Positions 53,010-60,976 of a DNA stretch of 64,000 nt are shown one piece after another. The stretch covers positions 4,030,001 through 4,094,000 of the forward strand of contig NZ_LT607409.1 of assembly GCF_900091505.1 (NCBI RefSeq), read 5' to 3'. Position numbers and translations under genes: made by a program. Numbering within the stretch: the first letter of the stretch is position 1; every line of letters starts with the position of its first letter. The notes beneath the pieces are model-generated. The model did no database searches and had not been told where the DNA came from. It worked only from the letters and a program-made list of their open reading frames with translations. This DNA is from Micromonospora chokoriensis. Its GTDB lineage: Bacteria; Actinomycetota; Actinomycetes; Mycobacteriales; Micromonosporaceae.

Positions 53010-53312
53010 ATGAACGCCAGAAACCAGCGACCAGACCAGTCGAGCCGCGGTGCGACCTACCGCTCCGCCGCGTACACCAGTCTGCTGCCGTGGCAGGTGC
53101 GTGAGCGTCGCTTCCCGCCGGTCGGGCTCGGGCGTCGCGGTCTGAACCCCGACGACGTGTACGCCTTCCTCGACCGGGTCGCCGGCGACATGGCCGCCGT
53201 CTACGCCGCTCTCGCCGAGAGTCGCCGTGAGACGGCCCGGATCAAGGCCGGGCTGCGTCGCTGGCAGACCGATCAGGCCCGTGCCCGCAACGACCGGGGC
53301 CAGGCGCGATGA
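53010..53312 (+). CDS. Small DivIVA-domain protein
   Basis: 100 residues from ATG 53010. After a ~40-residue polar lead, FPPVGLGRRGLNPDDVYAF and LDRVAGDMAAVYAALAE resemble the membrane-binding N-terminal region and first coiled-coil of DivIVA/Wag31-like proteins (GYD/GLDP-x-x-V-x-x-FL-x-x-V). Far shorter than true DivIVA, so it is a reduced relative of unknown role; such genes are frequent in Micromonosporaceae-like genomes next to HTH/DUF397 loci. Its 5' region has a decayed copy at 60786-60890. Confidence 0.75.
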   Translation: MNARNQRPDQSSRGATYRSAAYTSLLPWQVRERRFPPVGLGRRGLNPDDVYAFLDRVAGDMAAVYAALAESRRETARIKAGLRRWQTDQARARNDRGQAR

Positions 53313-53560
53313 GCCAGCGGTACGTCATCCACCTGCCCGTCGTCGCCACCGACCTGCCTGCGGCGCAGCGTCTCGCGCGAGTCATCGGCCGGTGGATGCT
53401 GGTGCTGCCAATGACGGACCCGGGGGAGACCACCGTCTCCGAGGAGGACCAGCAGTTCCTCCGCCACCGGGTCTTCTGCGACCTGCGGCTGCCCGGCGGC
53501 CGGCGCTGCCTCCTGCGCGACGACCACGATGGCGACTGCTCCCGCCGCGTGCGCCGATGA
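53309..53560 (+). CDS. Small unrecognised protein following the DivIVA-domain gene
   Basis: 83 residues, ATG 53309 overlapping the previous stop (ATGA). It begins SQRYVIHLPVVATDLPAAQR and ends CDLRLPGGRRCLLRDDHDGD-C, with two to three Cys and several His that might bind a metal. No known domain. The tight coupling says that it works with the small DivIVA-domain protein. Confidence 0.6.
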   Translation: MSQRYVIHLPVVATDLPAAQRLARVIGRWMLVLPMTDPGETTVSEEDQQFLRHRVFCDLRLPGGRRCLLRDDHDGDCSRRVRR

Positions 53561-53587
53561 AGGGTGCGAAGCCGGAGATTGGCAGAG

Positions 53588-55972
53588 CTAAAACAACCCC
53601 GCGATGCGTTCGCGAAGCGCAGCAGCACGCGCGTCGTCGAACCTGGCGAGCAGGGTCTGAGCCTCCCGCCAGTGCTGTCCGGCCTCCTCGCGGCGGCCCG
53701 CATCCGCAAGCGCGGCAGCCAGATGATCCAGCGTCACTGCAAGTAGCCAATCGTCCCCGAGTTGCCGGTGCACCACCACCGCGCGCAGGTGAAAGGCGAT
53801 CGCCTCGTCCGCCTGCCCCAGCTCCCGGTACGCCTCACCGGCGCCGTCGAGGGCCATCGCCTCGCGGCTGCGGTCACCGAGCCGACGTTGAATCGTGGCC
53901 GCCCGGTGCACGGCCTCCAGTGCCTCAGCGGGTCGGCCGAGGGCGCGTAGCACCCGTGCGTACTCGACCAGCCAGTGCCCCAGCCAGACCTGACTCGCGC
54001 CCTCGGCGATGGCCACGGCCGACTCGATCGCGGCAAGAGCCTCTTCGATACGGCCGAGTTCCCGCAGGGTCATGCTCAGGAAGAAGAGCGAGTTGCCCTC
54101 TTGCCCGCGGTCGTCAATCTCCCGCTGCACCGTAAGTGCCTGCTCCAAAAGCGCCGCCGCCTCGGTCAGCTCACCCAGCTCGTAGCGGGTCTCGGCCAGG
54201 TTGCTCAGCAGCAAGGCCTGCCACCGCTGGTTGCCGAGTCGTTCAAAGATCGTCAGGCTCTCGCCGAAATGGCTGAGCGCCTCGGTGAGGTGACGGTGGC
54301 GCAGGCTCAGCAACCCGAGCGCGTTGATCGACACGGCTGTGCCGTACTCATCGCCGATCTCCCGCCGAATGACCAGTGCGGCCTGATGGTGTTCGGCGGC
54401 CTCGGTGAGCTGGCGGGCTTGGAAGTGGGCCTTGCCGAGGCTTTCCAGCGACTCCGCCTCGCCGTGCCGGTCGCCCAGCGTGCGGGCTGCCGCCAGCCCG
54501 ATCCGGGCGGTGGTGAACCAGCCTTCGAAGGCGTTCTGATGCATGAAGACGCTGCGCAGCAGCGCTGCCAGTTGCCAGGCGATCCGCGGCAGGCCGGCCT
54601 CGGCGGCTACGCGGGTTGCCGCTACCAGGCTGTCCCGTTCGGCGTCGAACCAGGCGTCCGCCTCGGCGTTCGTCGCGAAGGTGAGTGGCGTGACGTCGGT
54701 CGGCGGATCCAACGGTACGGTCCGATAGAAGGGCAGCGTGCGGGTCAGCGCGGCGTCGGCGGTGTGCAGGTACCAGTCCACCTCACGGCGCAGCGCGGCC
54801 TGCCGATCCTCCGGGCTCTCCAGGTGCCGGACCTGGTCGACCGCGTAGGCGCGCAGGAGGTCGTGAAGTTGGTAGCGCCCCGGAGAGCTCTGTTCCAACA
54901 GGTGCGCGCTGACCAGCGCGTCGAGCGGCTGCCGCACCTGGGGCAGCGGCACACCGGTCAGCGCCGCGGCGACCGGGGCGCTGAAGTCCGGCCCGGGGTG
55001 TAGCCCGAGTAGCCGGAACAGCCGCGCGGACATCGGGTTCAGGGCGCGGTAGGACCAGGCGAAGACCGCCCGCACGGCATCGGACTCCTCGTCCTCCTCG
55101 GCGGTGAGGGCATCCCACAGGGCCGATTCGTCGCGCAGATCCTGAATGAGCTCGCCGAGCGGCATGAACGGCCGGCTCGCCGCCCGCTCGGCTGCGATGC
55201 GCAGCGCCAGCGGCAGCCGGGCACAGAGCTGCGCCAGCTCGGTCAGCTCAGCGGGGTCGTCGCCGCTTCGGTAAGGCGAGGTGATGTCGCGTAGCAGGGT
55301 GACGGCGTCGTCTTCGGTCAAGATGCGCAGCGTCAGCCGTCGGCCGCCGTCGCGGGTGGTCAGCCCGGCGAGCATGGTCCGACTGGTGACCACGACCAGG
55401 CAGCGGTCCGTGCCCGGCAGCAGCGGCCGCACCTGCCGGGCCGATGCGGCGTTGTCCAACAGCACGAGTACGCGCCGGCCGGCCAGGCGCGAGCGGTACA
55501 GCGCCGCCCGATCATCCAGATCCGCTGGCACCGCCGAGGGCGGAACACCGAGAGCCCGTAGGAAGCGGTCGAGGATCTGATCCGGCTGCGCCGGCTCGCC
55601 CGGATCGTAACCGCGCAGATTGGCGTAGAGCTGCCCGTCCGGGAACCTGCTCCGGACGCTGTGCGCCCAGCGCAGGGCGACTGAGGTCTTACCGACACCA
55701 GCCGTCCCGGTGATCACCGACAGGCTGACCTCGACGCTCTGATCGCCGTCGGTCAGCAGCCGGTTGAGCGTTCGTAGCTCCTCCACCCGATTGACGAAAC
55801 CGCGGACGTCACCGGGGAGTTGTTGTGGTCGCTCTGGCGGAGTCGCCTCGCCGTGGAAGTGCACACCGCCGTACACGTCGCGGGCCTGGACCAGCTCCGC
55901 CGGGCCGGACAGCTCAGACCGGTTCACCTGAGCCGGCCGCTGCCCGGGGTCGTCCGAACCGACGCCGTCCAC
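53588..55972 (-). CDS. NB-ARC/TPR receptor (bacterial NLR) with N-terminal amyloid-like motif
   Basis: 794 residues from GTG 55972, just after the DUF6879 gene; an upstream ATG at 56041 would overlap that gene. Near residue 30 lies LVQARDVYGGVHFHG, a short motif matching one in the protein encoded at 56968-57366. NB-ARC core: FVNRVEELRTLNRLL, Walker A GTAGVGKTSVALRWAH, RVLVLLDNAASARQVRPLLP (Walker B), TSRTMLAGL, LPLALRIAAERAA, and a winged-helix segment FSWSYRALNP-like (FAWSYRALNPMSARLFRLLG). C-terminal TPRs from about residue 470 (AEHHQAALVIRREIGDEYGT and repeats). No DNA-binding or nuclease domain is present. Likely a ligand-gated signalling ATPase. Confidence 0.85.
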   Translation of the reverse strand: MDGVGSDDPGQRPAQVNRSELSGPAELVQARDVYGGVHFHGEATPPERPQQLPGDVRGFVNRVEELRTLNRLLTDGDQSVEVSLSVITGTAGVGKTSVALRWAHSVRSRFPDGQLYANLRGYDPGEPAQPDQILDRFLRALGVPPSAVPADLDDRAALYRSRLAGRRVLVLLDNAASARQVRPLLPGTDRCLVVVTSRTMLAGLTTRDGGRRLTLRILTEDDAVTLLRDITSPYRSGDDPAELTELAQLCARLPLALRIAAERAASRPFMPLGELIQDLRDESALWDALTAEEDEESDAVRAVFAWSYRALNPMSARLFRLLGLHPGPDFSAPVAAALTGVPLPQVRQPLDALVSAHLLEQSSPGRYQLHDLLRAYAVDQVRHLESPEDRQAALRREVDWYLHTADAALTRTLPFYRTVPLDPPTDVTPLTFATNAEADAWFDAERDSLVAATRVAAEAGLPRIAWQLAALLRSVFMHQNAFEGWFTTARIGLAAARTLGDRHGEAESLESLGKAHFQARQLTEAAEHHQAALVIRREIGDEYGTAVSINALGLLSLRHRHLTEALSHFGESLTIFERLGNQRWQALLLSNLAETRYELGELTEAAALLEQALTVQREIDDRGQEGNSLFFLSMTLRELGRIEEALAAIESAVAIAEGASQVWLGHWLVEYARVLRALGRPAEALEAVHRAATIQRRLGDRSREAMALDGAGEAYRELGQADEAIAFHLRAVVVHRQLGDDWLLAVTLDHLAAALADAGRREEAGQHWREAQTLLARFDDARAAALRERIAGLF

Positions 55973-55976
55973 CTCG

Positions 55977-56588
55977 TCACCCCGTGTGGGGAGGCCCCAT
56001 CGGTGCCACCACACGGCCGAAGTACTCGTCCAAGGGTTCACCGCGGTGGTAGAGGGACTCGATGAAGGACTGGCAGCTTGCCACCAACTCGGGGTCGCGC
56101 CAGCGGCGGGCAGCCGCCAACACGCCGTCGGCGTTGTAGACAGCCTCGTACATCACCTCGGCACCGAGGGTGTAGATCTCCGGCAGATGTCCGCTCGTCT
56201 CGGCCGCCGCGACCGCGTCCGCGCCGACCACCCGGGTCAGGCCGCCATATTCGTGCCGCAGCCGCAGCACGTGCAACTCCCACTGCAGGTACGGCGTGAG
56301 TGGCTCTTGGACGACCCGTACCCGGCGGGTGGCGAACCCGTTCTCCGCGATGCGCCGGTAGTAGCTCTGGAACTCAAGGCGGCGCGTGTCGAGGATCCGC
56401 AGTGAATCCTCCCATCGGCCGTCGGCGAACGCCTGCCATCCCTCGTCGCCGGGCTCCTTGAAAGTCTGCTGTCGTTCCAGTTTCCAGAAGCCCGGAGCGC
56501 CGGTCCGCCAGAACCGATCGTCGAAGTCCGCCCAGTAGTCCTCCAGCCGGAGCCGTTCGCCAGGATCCCCGCGGAACAGGTCATGCAT
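55977..56588 (-). CDS. DUF6879-family protein
   Basis: 203 residues. The pattern FWKLERQQTF, FRRVRVVQEPLTPYLQWELH-like (RRVRVVQEPLTPYLQWEL) and YGGLTRVV matches the DUF6879 family found beside HTH/DUF397 or NB-ARC genes in actinobacteria. No catalytic motif known. Overlaps the small upstream gene by 8 bp and lies immediately before the NB-ARC gene, so the three leftward genes form one operon. Confidence 0.8.
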   Translation of the reverse strand: MHDLFRGDPGERLRLEDYWADFDDRFWRTGAPGFWKLERQQTFKEPGDEGWQAFADGRWEDSLRILDTRRLEFQSYYRRIAENGFATRRVRVVQEPLTPYLQWELHVLRLRHEYGGLTRVVGADAVAAAETSGHLPEIYTLGAEVMYEAVYNADGVLAAARRWRDPELVASCQSFIESLYHRGEPLDEYFGRVVAPMGPPHTG

Positions 56589-56853
56589 CAGGTATGTCCA
56601 CCTTCGCCGCGATCAGTGTCGACCGGGGAATGATGATAAGTCGCTCGCCAGGATCCACCGAGACGTCGGCGGGAAGCCGTCCCTGGTATGCCTCAGTGAG
56701 GTCCTGCCCGATCACCGCGATGTCGCCGTTGCTCAACTCCCAGACGTCGGGGCAGCTGCCATCACCGGAGGTGTTGCCCAGCTCGTGGGAGGACTTACCC
56801 CAGCGGCGGGTGAGTTCGGCGGCAGGGTCCGCTTCCCAACGCTGTTCGCTCAT
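56581..56853 (-). CDS. Small unrecognised protein, partner of DUF6879
   Basis: 90 residues from ATG 56853. It contains RRWGKSSHELGNTSGDGSCP and VWELSNGDIAVIGQDLTEAY, then ERLIIIPRSTLIAAK. Small proteins of this type regularly precede DUF6879 genes; no function is known. 8-bp overlap with the DUF6879 start supports joint translation. Overall acidic and soluble. Confidence 0.7.
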   Translation of the reverse strand: MSEQRWEADPAAELTRRWGKSSHELGNTSGDGSCPDVWELSNGDIAVIGQDLTEAYQGRLPADVSVDPGERLIIIPRSTLIAAKVDIPDA

Positions 56854-56967
56854 GGCGCCCTCCGAGGTCAGGTGTCCGCGCGGGCACTCAAGGTAACATC
56901 GAGGCTCCTTGATTATCGGCACCCGATGTTCGCCTCGACGAGCCGGGCGATGGCGGGAGGCGGAGTG

Positions 56968-57366
56968 GTGACCGACCCGATCATGGTGACCGCAGCGACG
57001 ACGCTCGTTGCATGGGCGACCACCGAGCTGGCCCAAAGTGGCCGGGAGGCGGTGTCCTCCCTGATCGGCTTTCTGCGCAGCCGGTTTCAGCACGAGCCCG
57101 CGTCCCGTGCCGCCATCGAGGACGCCCTGCAACATCCTTCGGCAGAGGCGGTGGGCCGCCTCGCCGAGCTGCTCGAACGGGAGTCGCGCCGCGACGTGGC
57201 CTTCGGCGCCGAGCTGCGATCTCGGTGGTCGCAGGTCGAGGCCACCGTTGCCGAAGGTGCTGGCGGGGTGGCCAACTCGGTCTCCGGTGACGTGCACGGG
57301 TCAGTGGTGCAGGCACGTGACGTCCACGGCGGTATCCATTTCGGCGACCGCCCCGACCGGCACTGA
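56968..57366 (+). CDS. Helical protein with C-terminal amyloid-like motif (candidate NLR partner)
   Basis: 132 residues from GTG 56968, chosen for GGGAGG seven bases upstream. The N-terminal ~85 residues are helical (VTAATTLVAWATTELAQSGR, AVGRLAELLERESRRDVAFG), with a mildly hydrophobic first helix. The C-terminus is VANSVSGDVHGSVVQARDVH then GGIHFG, ending at DRPDRH. The motif VVQARDVHGGIHFG nearly repeats VQARDVYGGVHFHG of the nearby NB-ARC protein. Homotypic motifs of this kind in a small helical protein and an NLR are the reported design of bacterial amyloid-signalling pairs. Divergent from the DUF6879/NB-ARC operon. Confidence 0.7.
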   Translation: MTDPIMVTAATTLVAWATTELAQSGREAVSSLIGFLRSRFQHEPASRAAIEDALQHPSAEAVGRLAELLERESRRDVAFGAELRSRWSQVEATVAEGAGGVANSVSGDVHGSVVQARDVHGGIHFGDRPDRH

Positions 57367-57502
57367 CGCAAGGATCAGCGGCACGTATCGAGGAGCGAGC
57401 AGCACGATCTGCTCCACCGCGAGCCCACCAAATCAAGATCGACGGCACCAGCCTGAACGCGAATCGGACGGCCGGCCGAATCGATCAGCACTGAGCCTTT
57501 CG

Positions 57503-60500
57503 TCATCCCAGCATCGCTCTGATGGCTGCCTCGATCTCCGAGGTCGCCGGGTGCTGACCCAGTACGGCGCGGATCCGTCGACGCATCGTCACGAAGTTCA
57601 TGCCCTCGGCGAAGTCCAGGCCGGCGACGATCTGAAATTGATTACGGCCGTAATCCGCGAGCCGCTGGTGCGTCGGGTCTGTGTCGTCGTACCGGGGTAT
57701 GGATAGATTCCACAGGTGTTTGTCGATGTCTCGCTCGTCCTTGCCGTAGGACATCATCGGTCGCACAAGCTCGGTGAGCACGGGGCTGTTCAGGATCGCG
57801 GAAAGGAAGTGGCCCTCCTCCCAGCTATCGATCGGGGCCCAGTAGAGCTTGTGCTCGACGACCGCGGTCGGGTCGTCGATGATGGCGGCGGCGACGTGCA
57901 TCCCGGAGGCGGTGTAGGCCAGCCGCAGCGGCGGTGCCGGAAACTGCGCGGTCAGCTTGTGTCGAAAGTCGAGTTGCTCGGCCAGGGTGAAACGAGCGCT
58001 GCTGCGGTGTGTCTCCCAAATAGCCTCGGCTCGTCGCCACCACTCCGCAAGGCCGAAGTAGTAATCGAGTCGCGATCCGGGACCTGTCATCAGCGCCTCG
58101 CCGTCAAGCGGGAGGACCGCTTCCTTCGCCGACAGGATCCGATAGGGCACCAGGCTCTCGCCGAGCAGCACGCGCCGGATGAACTTGCTCTCCACCACGC
58201 CTTCGAGAGCTGGTTGGTCTTTCCACGGGGCCTTTTCGAGGTTGCTGCGTGCGGAGCGTACGAAGCGACGGCCGGAACCGAGGCCGAGTCGCCCGCCGGT
58301 ATCCGTCTCGACGAAGAACAGAACTTTGGGAAAGATCGTTGCGCCGTTCCGCACGTGTGGCTTGTACGGCGACTCGACAAGGGATGCCCGGCCCAGGGGC
58401 AGGTGTTCACGATGGATGGACGGCGCGGTCTGCTCCCAGCTCCGGGCATCGACGACGAGGCGTCCTGTCCACCGCTCAGTGATCGATGGAAGGCTGCGTG
58501 GGCTGTCTGTTGTTGGTGCCCGCCTGCCGAAGACGACGGCTGCGCCGCGCGGAAAGGGATGGGGACGCAGGCGACGCAGATCCCATGAGCCGGTGAAGGC
58601 AACCGTCGTCGGCTCGCCTTCGTCCTTGTACCATCCGCTGCGGAAGCCCTCGTAGTGCTCGCCGTCGAGTGCGGCGTTGGGTAGGACAAAGGCGAACATG
58701 CCGCCGTCGCGCAGATACTGCTGAACGGCCCTGGCCACAAAGAGGCCGGAGAGGTCCTGCTGTGTCGCGAATTGACCACCACGCCACAGCCCGCGGTCCT
58801 GGCAGAGCTTTTTGAACATCGCCTGCATGCCCGAAGGCATGTGGCGGTAGGCAAGCCACGGCGGGTTGCCGATCAGGACGTCCACCCGGTTGTCGTGCAG
58901 CGCGATCCAGACGGGCCGGGCCAGGTTGCGCAGGTAGTAGCTCCAGATGTGGTCGCGACCCTCGTCATGCAGGCGGCACATCGCCTCGAAGGTGCCCCGG
59001 ATCATGGGTTGGTCATCCGGTTCGACCTTCATGTGGTGGAAGAACGCCGCCAGCGACGGAGGGTTGTCGGGATCTCGTGGTTTTGCCGCGATGCCGGCCA
59101 GGCCCGCGACGATCTGGTCGAAGCGGCTCGGCTCCTTGAGTAGGCCCTTCGGGAAACGGAGCCATTCCTCGACCTCGTTCGCGTTGTAGCCGGCGCTGAT
59201 CCGTACGTGCTCCTCGCTGAACAGGTCGCGTCGTTCCCGCCACTGCATGCTGTCGCCGAGGTAGACCGGGATCGTGATGGCGTCACGCTGATCGGTCAGC
59301 CGCTCGTGGCCGATGGCGAGCAGGTAGGTCACCCGTGCGAGCGCCACGGCGACCGGGTGTAGGTCGACACCGACCACATGCTTGGTGAGCTGCGTCAATG
59401 CGGCATCGAGCGGGATTGCCGCTGCATCGGCGGCGGCGAGATAGCGGCGTACGGCGTGGAAGAGGAAGGTGCCGGAGCCACAGGCGGGGTCGAGCACCCG
59501 TTGCCGCAGGGGCTCGGTGACGACGGTGTCGACGAGATGTTCGGCGAGCCAGTCTGGCGTGTAGTACTCGCCCATCCGTTTGCGAGTCTCGGTTCCGATC
59601 ATTGACTCGTAGAGCACCTTCAGGATGTCGTGGTCGGCGCGCAGCCAGTCGAACCGGGCCAGCCGGCGGGTGAGCCCTTGGATGAATTCGCGGCCGCCGG
59701 GCACCTCCGTGGTCCAGCCGAAGAAGTCGTGTTCGACCACCCCGAGGATGCGGGCTTGATCGAACCGTTGCCCGGTGATCAGATCCTGCGGCTGCAACTC
59801 CAGGGCATCAATGCCGACGACCAGGTGCGCGATGATGTGCGCGCTGTTCATCAGCAGGGTGTGCTCGACGAAGAGATCCGGGTCGTCGACGAACTGCGTG
59901 CCGAGCGCGCTGTCGAGAAGCTCTGCCCACAACTTTCGCTTCAACTGCACAGTCGGCAGCTCCGCGTGCTCGTCGTACAGTGCGGCGAGCGCGGCGCGAT
60001 CCAACTTGTGGGAGGTGCTCGCCGCGCCGAGGCGGCGGGCCACCTCGGCAGGCTCCGGCCGGACCCGTTGGCTCGTCGCCAGCACACCCTCAAGCCAGTA
60101 GAAGAGGGCCAACCCGTCAGGGCGGGCAGCAGCCAGCGTGTGGCTGTCGATGAGGGCCAGCGAATTGCCAGTCAGCTGGTATGCACGCCAGGTTGCCCCG
60201 TCGGTGAGAATGCCGACGTACCGTTGGCCGCTCTCCTGGCTCCGTGACCGGACATAGCCGCCGAGTTGCCGCTCGGCCTCGCGCAGCACACGTCCGTTCT
60301 GGAGCCGGCGCTTGACCTCGATGACGGTGTAGCCGACTTCGATGTCTATACGCCCATTGCCCGCCGGCGCTTCGAGATTGATGTCGAGGTGCGAGTCAGC
60401 GAGGCTGAAGTCGCCAGCCAGAAGGAGCTGTCGTATGTCGGCCTGTAGAGTCGCCTCGCTGCGGGTAACCGGGCGATCGGCGATCCGAGCCAACAACGGC

Positions 60501-60598
60501 TGCAATGAAGCGGGGAAGCCGTCGGGCGCATGCACCTGCGGTTGAGGTGAAGTCTGGCGGCTACGGCTTGCATGTGGCGTACCGTCCGAGCGGGCCAT
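57503..60598 (-). CDS. Single-chain restriction-modification enzyme (type IIG-like)
   Basis: 1031 residues. N-terminal PD-(D/E)xK nuclease: GRIDIEVGYTVIEVKRRL gives Asp85, Glu94, Lys96. A helical linker follows, then an N6-adenine methyltransferase with motif I VLDPACGSGTFLFHA near residue 368, GVDLHPVAVALARV, and motif IV LIGNPPWLAYRHM near 575. The C-terminal 350 residues should be the target-recognition domain. One polypeptide thus both cuts and modifies, as in Eco57I-like type IIG/IIL enzymes. High GC, not visibly foreign. Stand-alone gene. Confidence 0.85.
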   Translation of the reverse strand: MARSDGTPHASRSRQTSPQPQVHAPDGFPASLQPLLARIADRPVTRSEATLQADIRQLLLAGDFSLADSHLDINLEAPAGNGRIDIEVGYTVIEVKRRLQNGRVLREAERQLGGYVRSRSQESGQRYVGILTDGATWRAYQLTGNSLALIDSHTLAAARPDGLALFYWLEGVLATSQRVRPEPAEVARRLGAASTSHKLDRAALAALYDEHAELPTVQLKRKLWAELLDSALGTQFVDDPDLFVEHTLLMNSAHIIAHLVVGIDALELQPQDLITGQRFDQARILGVVEHDFFGWTTEVPGGREFIQGLTRRLARFDWLRADHDILKVLYESMIGTETRKRMGEYYTPDWLAEHLVDTVVTEPLRQRVLDPACGSGTFLFHAVRRYLAAADAAAIPLDAALTQLTKHVVGVDLHPVAVALARVTYLLAIGHERLTDQRDAITIPVYLGDSMQWRERRDLFSEEHVRISAGYNANEVEEWLRFPKGLLKEPSRFDQIVAGLAGIAAKPRDPDNPPSLAAFFHHMKVEPDDQPMIRGTFEAMCRLHDEGRDHIWSYYLRNLARPVWIALHDNRVDVLIGNPPWLAYRHMPSGMQAMFKKLCQDRGLWRGGQFATQQDLSGLFVARAVQQYLRDGGMFAFVLPNAALDGEHYEGFRSGWYKDEGEPTTVAFTGSWDLRRLRPHPFPRGAAVVFGRRAPTTDSPRSLPSITERWTGRLVVDARSWEQTAPSIHREHLPLGRASLVESPYKPHVRNGATIFPKVLFFVETDTGGRLGLGSGRRFVRSARSNLEKAPWKDQPALEGVVESKFIRRVLLGESLVPYRILSAKEAVLPLDGEALMTGPGSRLDYYFGLAEWWRRAEAIWETHRSSARFTLAEQLDFRHKLTAQFPAPPLRLAYTASGMHVAAAIIDDPTAVVEHKLYWAPIDSWEEGHFLSAILNSPVLTELVRPMMSYGKDERDIDKHLWNLSIPRYDDTDPTHQRLADYGRNQFQIVAGLDFAEGMNFVTMRRRIRAVLGQHPATSEIEAAIRAMLG

Positions 60599-60976
60599 GC
60601 ATCAGTGTGGATCTAAATCCAAGCGGATCGTGAGTCGCTGTCGGATTATGGACAGCTACCGATGGTGACGTCGTCAGCCAGGCTTCCGACTCGGAGTTCG
60701 CCGTCGCACGTCGTTTGGGGCAAGGGTCTGTCGTCGGTGCTAGCGCGGGGGCCGTGCCTGTTCGCCGCGGAAGCCAGCCCGCGCAAACCCCTCGCCTCTC
60801 CGACCACAAAGCAGGCGGGCATGAACGAATCCAGCGATAGTAGCCGCCGCACGGTGTTGAGACCTACCGCTCCGCCGCGTACGACTTCCAAGGTCCTCTT
60901 AGGGTCGGGGCCCGCTCCGCCGGTCGGTTGACCGCTAGGCTGGCCCCCCACGGTCTCCCCACCTGGAGAAACGCCC
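60599..60976. other. Intergenic region between divergent RM and helicase genes
   Basis: About 375 bp with no credible gene apart from the decayed DivIVA-like leader at 60786-60890. GGAG at 60969-60972 region precedes the helicase ATG. No confident promoter boxes were picked. Confidence 0.4.
60786..60890 (+). pseudogene. Decayed copy of the 5' end of the DivIVA-domain gene
   Basis: Aligns with 52970-53075: ACCCCTCGCC-x-CTCCG, then AAGCAGGCGGGCATGAACG against AGGCAGGCAGACATGAACG, then a 22-bp identical block (60861-60882 versus 53054-53075) coding TYRSAAY in the intact gene. In this copy the block is out of frame with the ATG at 60822 and homology stops about 10 bp later. Same orientation as the intact gene. 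Confidence 0.55.

Noticed and set aside
53588..55972. SARP-type transcription activator
   Set aside because: Has the NB-ARC and TPR parts but no N-terminal winged-helix DNA-binding or BTAD domain.
60662..60931. 89-codon plus-strand open frame
   Set aside because: No ribosome-binding site or family; it runs across the decayed DivIVA leader in another frame.
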